A stretch of 64,000 nucleotides of DNA from Nocardioides mangrovicus (lineage in GTDB: Bacteria > Actinomycetota > Actinomycetes > Propionibacteriales > Nocardioidaceae). A model generated the notes under the pieces. It worked only from the letters and a program-made list of their open reading frames with translations, was not told the DNA's origin and ran no database searches. Shown here piece after piece: positions 1 to 7,807 of this stretch. Every line of letters starts with the position of its first letter. The first letter of the stretch is position 1. Location: contig NZ_RDBE01000001.1 of assembly GCF_003674065.1 (NCBI RefSeq), positions 519,614 through 583,613 on the forward strand. Reading direction: 5' to 3'. Made by a program: the position numbers and the translations under genes.

Positions 1-1
1 G

Positions 2-856
2 CTCGACAACGACAACGTCATGGAGATCTTCCGCGGCTACGACCTCATCGTCGACGGCACGGACAACTTCGCGACGCGCTACATGGTCAACGACGCCGCG
101 TACTTCCTCGGCATCCCCTACGTGTGGGGCTCGATCTACCGCTTCGACGGCCAGGCCAGCGTCTTCGCGCCCACCCTCGCCGACGACGCGCCGTGCTACC
201 GCTGCCTCTACCCCGAGCCGCCGCCGCCCGGCATGGTGCCCAGCTGCGCCGAGGGCGGCGTGCTGGGCGTGCTGTGCGCCAGCATCGGCTCCATCCAGGT
301 CAACGAGGCCATCAAGCTCATCACCGGCATCGGCGAGCCCGCCGTCGGCCAGCTGGTCATCTACGACGCCCTCGAGCTGGAGTGGCGCAAGCTCAAGGTC
401 CGCAAGGACCCGAACTGCGCGCTGTGCGGGGAGAATCCCACCGTCACCGGCCTGATCGACTACGAGACCTTCTGCGGCGCCGTCTCCGACGAGGCCGCCG
501 AGGCCGCCGCCGACGCCACCATCTCGGTGACCACGCTGGAGCACATGCTCAAGGAGCGCGCCGAGGGCACGCGGGACTTCCTGCTCGTCGACGTCCGCGA
601 GCCCAACGAGTACGAGATCAACCAGATCCCCGGATCGGTGCTGATCCCCAAGGGCGAGTTCCTCAACGGCAACGCCTTCGAGCAGCTGCCCAGCTCCGAC
701 TCCGGGAAGCCGATCGTGCTGCACTGCAAGTCGGGTGTGCGCTCGGCCGAGGCGCTCGCGGTGCTCAAGGGCGCCGGTTACTCCGACGCCGTGCACGTCG
801 GCGGCGGCGTGGTGGCCTGGGTGAACCAGATCGACCCCAGCCAGCCCAGCTACTGA
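2..856 (+). CDS. moeZ: MoeZ-type adenylyltransferase/sulfurtransferase (5' truncated)
   Basis: The frame is open from the window edge, so the start lies upstream. The visible part has the C-terminal half of an E1-like ThiF/MoeB adenylation domain, including a CYRC zinc-type pair and GVLGVLCASIGSIQ, which carries the conserved cysteine region. A second pair, CALCG, follows, and then a C-terminal rhodanese domain with LLVDVREPNEYE and the active-site loop HCKSGVRS. This fused layout is typical of actinobacterial MoeZ, which adenylates and thiocarboxylates the sulfur carriers for molybdopterin and some thio-metabolites. It fits the molybdoenzyme genes at 10.6-14.2 kb and moaE at 59.6 kb. The family call is firm; the exact carrier partner is inferred. 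Confidence 0.93.
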   Translation, partial: LDNDNVMEIFRGYDLIVDGTDNFATRYMVNDAAYFLGIPYVWGSIYRFDGQASVFAPTLADDAPCYRCLYPEPPPPGMVPSCAEGGVLGVLCASIGSIQVNEAIKLITGIGEPAVGQLVIYDALELEWRKLKVRKDPNCALCGENPTVTGLIDYETFCGAVSDEAAEAAADATISVTTLEHMLKERAEGTRDFLLVDVREPNEYEINQIPGSVLIPKGEFLNGNAFEQLPSSDSGKPIVLHCKSGVRSAEALAVLKGAGYSDAVHVGGGVVAWVNQIDPSQPSY

Positions 857-893
857 CGCGTAACCTCGACCCGCCGCCCTCGTTGGGGCCGGT

Positions 894-1760
894 ATGCGTC
901 GCACTCGACTCGTCCTGGCCGCCGCTTCAGCCGTCGCGCTCGCTGGGGCCGCCGTCACCGCAGGCACCACCACCGCGCAGGCCGCACCCACCTGGGCGCC
1001 GGCCGACTCGGCGCTGATTCACCCCGGCACGATGATGTACACCGACGGCGCCCAGTGCACGGCGAACTTCGTCTACAGCGACGCCGCCGGCGACGTCTAC
1101 GTCGGCTACGCCGCCCACTGCGCGGGCACCGGCTCCTCGACCGACACCAACGGCTGCGACACCGCGTCGGTGCCGCTGGGCACCCAGGTCGACTTCACCA
1201 ACGACGGCAACCTGGTCTCCGAGGGCACCATCGTCGGGCACGGCACGCTGGCCTACAGCTCCTGGATCACTGAGCGCGCGCTCGGCACCACCGACGCCAA
1301 CACCTGCGCCTACAACGACCTGGCGCTGGTCAAGGTCGACGCCGCCGACGTCTCCAAGGTGAACCCGTCGGTGCCGTTCTGGGGCGGTCCCACCGGCATC
1401 GACACCGACGGCACCGCCGCCGGCGACCGGGTCTGGACCTACGGCAACTCCTCGCTGCGCGCGGGCCTCTCGCCGCTCTCGCCGCACACCGGCATCAGCC
1501 TGGGCGACGACGCCGCCGACGGCGGCTGGTCGCACCCGCTCTACACCGTCACCCCCGGCATCCCGGGCGACTCCGGAAGCGGCTTCATGAGCGCCGACGG
1601 CAAGGCGATCGGCGTGCTCTCCACCCTCGGGCTGGCACCGCTCCCGGCGTCGAACAACATCGGCGACCTGGCCAAGGAGCTCGCCTTCGCCCAGGAGCAC
1701 TCTGGGATCAGCGGCCTGCAGCTGGTCGACGGCACCGAGCCCTTCGACCCCATCCTCTGA
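894..1760 (+). CDS. Secreted trypsin-like serine protease
   Basis: The 288-residue product begins with a Sec signal peptide: MRRTR, a hydrophobic core, and an Ala-rich TAQA cleavage region near residue 30. A chymotrypsin-fold catalytic triad is visible: His75 in YAAHC, Asp142 in NDLALVKVD, and Ser227 in PGDSGSGF. Paired cysteines (55/76 and 88/138) could form disulfides. The protein is probably an extracellular S1-family endopeptidase of unknown substrate. It stands alone, 37 bp after moeZ, and the next gene begins 21 bp downstream. ATG at 894 is the natural start because the signal sequence begins there. Confidence 0.88.
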   Translation: MRRTRLVLAAASAVALAGAAVTAGTTTAQAAPTWAPADSALIHPGTMMYTDGAQCTANFVYSDAAGDVYVGYAAHCAGTGSSTDTNGCDTASVPLGTQVDFTNDGNLVSEGTIVGHGTLAYSSWITERALGTTDANTCAYNDLALVKVDAADVSKVNPSVPFWGGPTGIDTDGTAAGDRVWTYGNSSLRAGLSPLSPHTGISLGDDAADGGWSHPLYTVTPGIPGDSGSGFMSADGKAIGVLSTLGLAPLPASNNIGDLAKELAFAQEHSGISGLQLVDGTEPFDPIL

Positions 1761-1781
1761 CGACGGGGCACACTCCTCGGT

Positions 1782-2129
1782 GTGGTCAGCCGCACCGAGG
1801 AGTACGTCGAGCGCGTGCTCTCGATCGTCGAGCAGGTGCCGGCCGGGCGGGTCACCACCTACGGCCTGATCGCCGAGGTCGTCGGCAGCGGCCCCCGTCT
1901 GGTGGGCAACGTGATGGCCACCGACGGCGGCGGTGTGCCGTGGTGGCGGGTGGTGCGAGCCGACGGCTCGCTGCCGCCCTCGCACGGCGACGAGGCACGG
2001 CAGGCGTACCTGGCCGAGGGCACGCCGCTGCGGGCATCCGGCCGGGTCGACCTCAGCCGGGCGGTGTGGTTCCCGGACGACCCGCTGGACGAGGGCGCCA
2101 CGCCAACAGCGGCGCACCGTCGCGGTTGA
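1782..2129 (+). CDS. Alkyltransferase-like (ATL/MGMT-family) DNA-binding protein
   Basis: The 115-residue protein matches the C-terminal DNA-binding domain of O6-alkylguanine-DNA alkyltransferases: VPAGRVTTYGLIA near residue 19 and the HTH-like segment after it. The active-site Pro-Cys-His-Arg is replaced by PWWRV, with Trp54 at the cysteine position. This is the hallmark of ATL proteins, which bind O6-alkylguanine without transferring the alkyl group and hand the lesion to nucleotide excision repair. The start is GTG at 1782. The last 77 bp overlap the convergent glycosyltransferase gene. Confidence 0.9.
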   Translation: MVSRTEEYVERVLSIVEQVPAGRVTTYGLIAEVVGSGPRLVGNVMATDGGGVPWWRVVRADGSLPPSHGDEARQAYLAEGTPLRASGRVDLSRAVWFPDDPLDEGATPTAAHRRG

Positions 2130-3786
2130 CCAAGTAGGGCGAGAGCCACGGATCGAACTCGACGAGCTCGCCCCAGGTGCGGCGCAGGTAGGCCCGCTCA
2201 CGCTCCACGCGCGGCTTCTCCTCCGGCGTGGTGGTGTCGCGGGTGGCGTTGGCCAGGTGCGTGAGCCGGGCGAACGGCGTCCACACCACGCGCAGCCCGG
2301 CCGCGCGCACGCGCAGGCACAGGTCGACGTCGCTGTAGGTGACGCGCAGCTCGTCCTGCTCCAGCCCGCCGACCTGCTCGAACACCTCGCGACGCATCGC
2401 CAGGCAGGCGCCGGTGACCGACCCGACCGTGCGGACGTCGAGCAGCGCGCCGCCCGCGACGGTCGAGTCCGCGGGCTCGTGACGGAACAAGTGTGGGGTG
2501 AGGGCCGCCGGACCGACGCTCATCCCGGCGTGCTGGACGCTGCCGTCCTCGTAGAGCAGCTTGGCGCCCACGGCCCCCACGTCGGGGCGGACGGCATGAC
2601 CGACCAGCTCGGTGAGCCAGTCCGGGTCCAGCGCGACGGTGTCGTTGTTGAGCAGCACGACGACCTCGCCGCGTGCCAGCGAGACCCCGCGGTTGTTGAA
2701 GGCCGACCAGTTGAAGCCGCCGGGCTGCTCCACGACGCGCACCCGCGGGTCGGCGGAGAGCTCGGCCAGCAGGTCGGCCGTGGCCGGTTCGACGCTCTCG
2801 TTGTCGAGCACCAGCACCTCCAACCGCGGGTAGTCGGTGCGGTGCAGCAGAGCCTCAAGGCAGGCGCCGAGCAGGTCGGCCCGGTCGCGGGTGGGGATGA
2901 TGATCGTGACCAGCGGCGCGGGGTCTGGCAGCCGATGGTGGACGCGGACGTGCGGTGCCGGGCCGCCGGGGGAGTGCAGGAACACGCCGGGCACGCGGCG
3001 GACGTCCGGCGGCGGGGTCCGGCCGGCGATCTGACGCACCAGGCTCCACGCCGGCGCGTCGGGGTCGAGACGGCACTGCGCCGCCAGCTCGCGACGCACC
3101 GCGACCAGGCCGGCCGGCGGCCGTGACCGTGCCTCGTCGGGGTCCCAGGCGGCGCGCAGCACCGGGCCGTCGGCCTGGTCGCCGTCGGTGAGCAGCACGT
3201 CGGCGTCGGCGTGCGGGCCCAGCCAGGCCTCGACGTCGGGATCCAGCTGCTGCCCCGGCTCCAGCAGCGCGACGAAGCGGCCGGTGGCGGCCGCCACCGC
3301 CGCCTCCCAGTCGGCGTCGGCAGGGATCAGGGTGAGCAGTCCCGGTGCCGGTGGGGGCGCGGTGGCCGCCCGCCACGACCGGTGGTGCTCGAGCCAGCGG
3401 CGGTAGGTCTGCGGGTGGGCCGGGTCGATGCCGCGCGGGGACTCCAGCTCCAGCTCGGAGTACTGGGCGCGCACTCCAGGGTCGGCGACCAGGGCCGCGA
3501 CCGTCTCCGGCAGGCCCTGGGTGCGCTCCGCGGCGGTGGCCGGCCGTCGCTGGGCCCGGTCTGTCACGGTGTCGAACCGGTCCCGCTCGCCGAGGCGCTC
3601 GGCGTACTCCGGCTTGTTGGCCACCCGCTGCGCCGCCCAGGGGAGTCCACGTCCCTCACCGAGGCCGGTGAGGAAGGTCTGCTGCTCCTTGGGGCCGGGT
3701 GCCCGCTCCAGCAGCAGCCGGAAGACGATGAGCACGTCGAGCCGGTGGTCCGAGCCGCCCGAGCGTCGCCGGAGCCGACCGAACAC
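2053..3786 (-). CDS. GT2-family glycosyltransferase
   Basis: The 577-residue protein has an N-terminal region of about 285 residues without a recognised fold. A GT-A domain follows, opening at VTIIIPTRDRADLL near residue 293, with LDNES after the next strand and a metal/nucleotide-binding stretch LLNNDTVALD near 379. The later GSVTGACLAMRR and DVDLCLR motifs are typical of rhamnosyl- or glycosyl-transferases that build cell-surface glycans. The start lies one base after the stop of the thiol peroxidase gene, so the two are probably co-transcribed. The 3' end overlaps the convergent ATL gene. Donor and acceptor cannot be told from sequence. Confidence 0.85.
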   Translation of the reverse strand: MFGRLRRRSGGSDHRLDVLIVFRLLLERAPGPKEQQTFLTGLGEGRGLPWAAQRVANKPEYAERLGERDRFDTVTDRAQRRPATAAERTQGLPETVAALVADPGVRAQYSELELESPRGIDPAHPQTYRRWLEHHRSWRAATAPPPAPGLLTLIPADADWEAAVAAATGRFVALLEPGQQLDPDVEAWLGPHADADVLLTDGDQADGPVLRAAWDPDEARSRPPAGLVAVRRELAAQCRLDPDAPAWSLVRQIAGRTPPPDVRRVPGVFLHSPGGPAPHVRVHHRLPDPAPLVTIIIPTRDRADLLGACLEALLHRTDYPRLEVLVLDNESVEPATADLLAELSADPRVRVVEQPGGFNWSAFNNRGVSLARGEVVVLLNNDTVALDPDWLTELVGHAVRPDVGAVGAKLLYEDGSVQHAGMSVGPAALTPHLFRHEPADSTVAGGALLDVRTVGSVTGACLAMRREVFEQVGGLEQDELRVTYSDVDLCLRVRAAGLRVVWTPFARLTHLANATRDTTTPEEKPRVERERAYLRRTWGELVEFDPWLSPYLVNRDGAPLLAWRPRPAGRPGTTPPG

Positions 3787-3787
3787 C

Positions 3788-4282
3788 TCAGTCCCGCAGG
3801 GCCGCCACCGCGGCGTCGTAGTCGGGCTCGGAGCCGATGTCGGGCACCAGCTGGGCGTGCAGCACCGTGGCGTCGTCGTCGAGCACCAGCACCGCGCGGG
3901 CGAACAGCCCCCGCATCGGGCCGTCGGTCATCGTGACGCCGTACGTCTGGCCGAAGTCGGAGCGGAACGCCGAGGCCACCTTGACGTTGTCGATGCCCTC
4001 GGCGCCGCAGAAGCGGTTCATCGCGAACGGCAGGTCCATCGACACGCACAGCACCGTGGTCTCGGCGAGTCCCGCGGCGAGCTCGTTGAAGCGGCGGACG
4101 CTGGCCGCGCACACCCAGGTGTCGACGCTGGGGAAGACGTTGAGCACGGTGCGGCCGGTGGTGGGGAGACGGACGTCGGAGAGGTCCTCGGCGCTGAGCG
4201 TGAAGGCCGGTGCGACCGTACCGACGGCGGGCAGGTCACCCGAGGTGTGGACCTCGGACCCGCCCAGGGAGGTCAGGGACAT
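3788..4282 (-). CDS. tpx: Thiol peroxidase (Tpx, atypical 2-Cys peroxiredoxin)
   Basis: The 164-residue protein has the peroxidatic site FPSVDTWVC with Cys58. Cys92 in MNRFCGAEG sits 34 residues later, the same spacing as the resolving cysteine of E. coli Tpx (Cys61/Cys95). It reduces hydroperoxides in the cytoplasm using thioredoxin. Its length matches the family. It appears to be the first gene of a two-gene unit with the glycosyltransferase. Confidence 0.94.
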   Translation of the reverse strand: MSLTSLGGSEVHTSGDLPAVGTVAPAFTLSAEDLSDVRLPTTGRTVLNVFPSVDTWVCAASVRRFNELAAGLAETTVLCVSMDLPFAMNRFCGAEGIDNVKVASAFRSDFGQTYGVTMTDGPMRGLFARAVLVLDDDATVLHAQLVPDIGSEPDYDAAVAALRD

Positions 4283-4291
4283 GACCTCTGT

Positions 4292-5683
4292 CTACCGCAC
4301 CCGGGCCCGGGTGCGGGCGGCGAGTGCGGCCAGCGCCGCCGGGAAGATCTCCGCCGGCGGCGTGACCAGTCCGGCGCCGACCTGGCCGACGCCGGCGACC
4401 GCTCCGGCCATGCCGGTGTTGATTTGCGGCAGGATGCCGGTCCGGCACACGCGGGCGACGTCGATGCCGCTCGGGGTGCCGTCGAAGTCGAGCACCGGGA
4501 TGCTCCAGCGCGGGTTCTCGCCCAGCGTGATCTCGCGCATCCGGCGGGTGGTGGCCAGCGCGTCGGGCACGGTGCCGCCGACCAGCCGGACGATGGCCGG
4601 CGCCGTGGCCATCGCGAACCCGCCGAGCCCGGCGGTCTCGGTGATCGCGGAGTCGCCGATGTCGGGGTTGGCGTCCTCGGGGCCGTAGTCGCCGAGGAAG
4701 AGGCCGTCGGCCACCTGCGCGGGGCCGGTGAACCACTCCTCGCCCGTGCCGGCGGTCTGGATGCCGAACTCGGTGCCGTTGCGAGCCATGGCGACGACCA
4801 TCGTCGAGCCCTCGATGTCGCGGGCGGCGTCGAGGGCCAGCTTGCAGGCCGGCATGGCCAGGTTGAGGAAGAAGTGGTCGTTGGCGCCGACGAAGCGGAC
4901 CACCTCGGCCAGGTCGGCCTGGTCGGACTGGTCGCCTTCGGCGCGGATCATCGCCGGCATCAGGTCGCGCAGCAGCATCAGCGTGCCGGCGCGGTTGCGG
5001 TTGTGGGCCTCGTCGCCCATCTGCAGCATCTGGGTGAGGATCCCGGTGACGTCGACGGGCTCGCTCTGTGTCACCCCGACCCGCAGCCACGGCCCGAGCA
5101 CGTCGTTCATCCACCGCAGCCGCTCGATCACCTCGGGGGAGTAGGCGCCGTAGCGCAGCACCTTGCCCAGTCCCTCGTTCAGGGTGCAGTGCGTGCGCCG
5201 GCCGCTGGCGGGGTCCTCGAGCACCCACATCCACATGCTGGGGGAGACGACGCCGGCCATCGGCCCGACCGAGGCGTGGTGGTGGCACGGCTCGAGGGTG
5301 AAGTCGCCGCGGGCGAACCGCTCGGCGGCGTCCTCCGGGTCCTCGACCAGCCCCTCCAGCGCGGCGGCGCCCATCAGTGCGCCACGCAGCGGGCCGGACG
5401 CCTGCTCCCAGGCGATCGGCGGCCCGGCGTGCAGGAACCGCCCCGGCTCCAGGCCGAGCACCTCGCCGGCGGGGCGGACGTCGACCAGCCGGGCCTGCAC
5501 CGCCAGCATCGCGGCCAGTGCCTGCTCGTTCGCGCCCGGTCGTAGCGGGTCCAGCGCGACGGTGGCCAGGTCGTCCTCGGTGCCGGGCACGGGCGGTCGC
5601 CAGTCGACCCGCTCGACGCCGGCGGCCTGCTCGGCGACGGCGTCGGCGAGGACGTCGGTGCCGACGCTGACGACGTCAACCAC
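4292..5683 (-). CDS. DUF1116 protein, AllG-like subunit of a transcarbamylase
   Basis: The 463-residue protein is a DUF1116 (E. coli YlbE/YahG type) member, recognisable from VDWRPPVPG at residues 26-34, the His-rich EPCHHHASVGPMAG near residue 130, and long conserved stretches around NEGLGKVLRYGAYS and LAMPACKLALD. In E. coli, ylbE (allG) together with fdrA (allF) and ylbF (allH) encodes oxamate transcarbamylase, which converts oxalurate and phosphate to oxamate and carbamoyl phosphate. The three homologues are adjacent here in the order allH-allF-allG, with 4- and 8-bp overlaps. The context of pyrimidine permease, molybdenum hydroxylase, barbiturase and carbamate kinase suggests a substrate other than oxalurate, possibly ureidomalonate. 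Confidence 0.87.
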   Translation of the reverse strand: MVDVVSVGTDVLADAVAEQAAGVERVDWRPPVPGTEDDLATVALDPLRPGANEQALAAMLAVQARLVDVRPAGEVLGLEPGRFLHAGPPIAWEQASGPLRGALMGAAALEGLVEDPEDAAERFARGDFTLEPCHHHASVGPMAGVVSPSMWMWVLEDPASGRRTHCTLNEGLGKVLRYGAYSPEVIERLRWMNDVLGPWLRVGVTQSEPVDVTGILTQMLQMGDEAHNRNRAGTLMLLRDLMPAMIRAEGDQSDQADLAEVVRFVGANDHFFLNLAMPACKLALDAARDIEGSTMVVAMARNGTEFGIQTAGTGEEWFTGPAQVADGLFLGDYGPEDANPDIGDSAITETAGLGGFAMATAPAIVRLVGGTVPDALATTRRMREITLGENPRWSIPVLDFDGTPSGIDVARVCRTGILPQINTGMAGAVAGVGQVGAGLVTPPAEIFPAALAALAARTRARVR

Positions 5684-7022
5684 GGCTGACCTCCAGGGCT
5701 CGGCGGGCGGCGCCCGCGTGGGAGAGGTGCACCTCGGCGCCGACCTCGACCAGCGCGGCCACCTGGCGCTCGCGGTGCTGCGGGTCGTGGCGGGTGCCCA
5801 CGCAGGCGACGACCACGGCTACGCCGCGCTCGACGGCGGCCCGGACGGCCGGGGCGAGCCGCTCGGCGGGATCGGGCTCGGCGCCGTGGCCGAGCACGAC
5901 GTCGAGCAGCAGCACGCCGTCGCCGACCTCTGCGATGCGCTCCAGCCGCAGGGTGGGGTCGATCATCGGATGGGCCCGGCCGCGGGTGTACTCGTCGTCG
6001 CCGAAGTCGATCACCTCCGCGCCCTCGTCCAGGATCTGGCGGGCCTCGGCCGCCAGCGTGCCGCCCACGTAGTAGCCGCGGACCGGGCCCGCGCTCGGCC
6101 GTGCCTGTCCGTCCACCGGCCAGGTCGGCTTCTCGGCGAGCAGGTCCTCCGACGCCGCGGTCAGGTCGAGGCGGCCCGCGCCCAGCAGGGCCCAGGAGAC
6201 CGGGGTGCCCAGTCCCGCTGCGTACTGCTCCAGGTCTGCTGCGACCTCGGGTGCCGGTGGCTTGGAGACCACGACGATCCGCTCGACGGCCGGGTCGGCG
6301 TCGAGCCGGCGCAGCGCCTCGCGGGTGGCGGCGCCCCCGATCTCGGCGCTCAGGTCGCGCCCGCCCACGCCCAGCGCGTGGGTCACGCCGACGCCGGCGT
6401 GGTCGAGCAGGCAGAGCACCTGCTGGCAGCCGGTGCCCGAGGCCGCGACGATGCCGACCGGCCCCGGCTCGACGGCGTTGGCGAAGCCCAGCCCGAGCCC
6501 GTCGACCACCGCGGTGCCACAGTCGGGGCCCATCACCAGCAGCCCGTGCTGCGCGGCGTACGTCTTGAGTGCCACCTCGTGCGCGACCGGCACGTTGTCG
6601 CTGAAGAGCATGACGTCGTGCCCTGCCGCCAGCGCGTCCATCGCCTCCACGGCCGCGCTGGCGCCGGGCGTGCTGACCAGCACGATCGCGCCGGGAGCGT
6701 CGAGGAGGGCGGTGGCGGTGGTGCGGTGCGGCTCGGTCGCCGTCTCGGTGCTCCGGCTGCGGCGGGTCAGGGCGGTCTCGACGGCGGCCAGCGCAGCCCC
6801 GAGCGCCGCGTCGTCGTCGAGCCGGATCGCCACCACCATGTCGTTCGGGGTGGAGGCGGGCAGGTCGAAGCCCATCTTCGCCAGCACCTCGAGGTTGAGG
6901 GCCGTGGCCATCGCCACCTGGGCCGCGGCGACGCCGGCGACCTGCTGCACCTCGCGACTGACCTGCAGCAGCGCGACGGAGTCGGCGTAGGCGCCGGGAC
7001 GGACCTCGACGTGCGTGCTCAT
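5676..7022 (-). CDS. FdrA-family protein, AllF-like subunit of a transcarbamylase
   Basis: The 448-residue protein is shorter than E. coli FdrA (about 555) but keeps its acyl-CoA-synthetase-like Rossmann fold. Signature stretches are VMGPDCGTA at 164-171 and GIVAASGTGCQQV at 190-202, followed by GVGGRDLS and, in the second half, GYYVGGTLAAEA. FdrA is one of three subunits needed for E. coli oxamate transcarbamylase. The gene overlaps the start of the DUF1116 gene by 8 bp, and its own ATG overlaps the stop of the allH-like gene. Tight coupling implies one complex. Substrate assignment is inference. Confidence 0.88.
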   Translation of the reverse strand: MSTHVEVRPGAYADSVALLQVSREVQQVAGVAAAQVAMATALNLEVLAKMGFDLPASTPNDMVVAIRLDDDAALGAALAAVETALTRRSRSTETATEPHRTTATALLDAPGAIVLVSTPGASAAVEAMDALAAGHDVMLFSDNVPVAHEVALKTYAAQHGLLVMGPDCGTAVVDGLGLGFANAVEPGPVGIVAASGTGCQQVLCLLDHAGVGVTHALGVGGRDLSAEIGGAATREALRRLDADPAVERIVVVSKPPAPEVAADLEQYAAGLGTPVSWALLGAGRLDLTAASEDLLAEKPTWPVDGQARPSAGPVRGYYVGGTLAAEARQILDEGAEVIDFGDDEYTRGRAHPMIDPTLRLERIAEVGDGVLLLDVVLGHGAEPDPAERLAPAVRAAVERGVAVVVACVGTRHDPQHRERQVAALVEVGAEVHLSHAGAARRALEVSRG

Positions 7023-7738
7023 GCCGCCAGCCCTCCGTGCTCGAGCTCCAGGCTGGCGCCCAGCAGCAGACCCGCGCCCGAGGTGTGGCCGACCGCCGCC
7101 AGTCGCTCGGCTGCCGCACCGAGGCTCGCGGGGTCGCCGAGGCCGACCACGACGTCGCGGAACTGCGGCAGCACCTCGCCGCGGGCCGCGCAGTCCACCA
7201 GGGTGGCCGAGAGCAGGGTGGTGGCACCCCGGACGTCATACGGAACGGTCGCCGGGACGCCCAGGGCGTATGACGTCGCGAGGCGGCCGGCGAGCACGTC
7301 GTCGCCGAGGGGGGTGAGCCCGCTGCCGCGGCCGACGAGGGAGACGGGATCGCTGACCTCGCCCAGCTCCTCGGACGCTGGGCTCGCGTGAGCGCTCAGG
7401 ACGGCGGCCGCCTCGGGGTGGATCGCGGTGATCCTCGGCACGCGGACGTCGCGGAAGCGCGCGATCCTGACCCGTACCCCGTCCAGCTCCAGCTCGGAGT
7501 CGTCCGCGGTGGCGGTCTCGACGCCCGCCAGGTCGATCTCGGCGTCGGGACCCAGCACCAGCGCGCACGGCACCTGCACGGCGGGAGGCCGTACGACGCC
7601 CAGGCACCAGCCGCCCAGGTCGAGGTAGAGCGCGTCGTGGCCGCGGTGGACGATCGAGAGCTCGCGACGCGGGCCGGCCAGCCGCATCGCGGTGCGCGGG
7701 CCGGCCGCTGCGGCGAGCACGGCGCTGACCAACCTCAC
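7019..7738 (-). CDS. DUF2877 protein, AllH-like subunit, carrying an in-frame palindromic element
   Basis: The frame is open far upstream on this strand, but the gene most likely begins at GTG 7738 (MRLVSAVLAAA), just inside the divergent pucR start, giving 239 residues. The DUF2877 hallmark GRGSGLTPLGDD is at about residues 137-148. AllH is the third subunit of the E. coli oxamate transcarbamylase. Residues about 154-169 (ATSYALGVPATVPYDV) are encoded by an inverted repeat at 7232-7277, related to the 48-bp palindromes at 18.2-19.4 kb. That stretch may be an inserted, translated repeat rather than ancestral protein. The start choice is moderately certain. Confidence 0.82.
   Translation of the reverse strand: MRLVSAVLAAAAGPRTAMRLAGPRRELSIVHRGHDALYLDLGGWCLGVVRPPAVQVPCALVLGPDAEIDLAGVETATADDSELELDGVRVRIARFRDVRVPRITAIHPEAAAVLSAHASPASEELGEVSDPVSLVGRGSGLTPLGDDVLAGRLATSYALGVPATVPYDVRGATTLLSATLVDCAARGEVLPQFRDVVVGLGDPASLGAAAERLAAVGHTSGAGLLLGASLELEHGGLAA
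7231..7278. repeat. Divergent copy of the 48-bp palindromic element, inside the allH-like gene
   Basis: GACGTCATACG (7232-7242) and CGTATGACGTC (7267-7277) form perfect 11-bp inverted arms at exactly the spacing found in the intergenic copies at 18243, 18306 and 19373. The inner GGTCGC block is also at the matching position. The 48-bp length equals 16 codons, so the element can sit in the reading frame without disrupting it. Confidence 0.72.
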
Positions 7739-7743
7739 CGCAA

Positions 7744-7757
7744 GGACGGTACTGTCC
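7744..7757. promoter_or_regulatory. Near-palindrome in the allH-pucR divergent intergenic region
   Basis: GGACGGTACTGTCC is symmetric at 12 of 14 positions and lies just upstream of the GTG start of the leftward allH-like gene, in a 69-bp gap shared with pucR. It is a possible operator for the transcarbamylase operon. The evidence is symmetry and position only. Confidence 0.3.
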
Positions 7758-7807
7758 GGCGCAGACGCGGGGTCATGTGAGGTTCTGCCAACGATCGGTG
7801 GTGAGCG

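Noticed and set aside
4292-7738. Allantoin/oxalurate degradation operon in the E. coli sense
   Set aside because: No allantoinase, allantoate amidohydrolase or ureidoglycolate dehydrogenase is present, while a barbiturase-family gene and uracil-type permease are. Oxalurate use remains possible but is not favoured.
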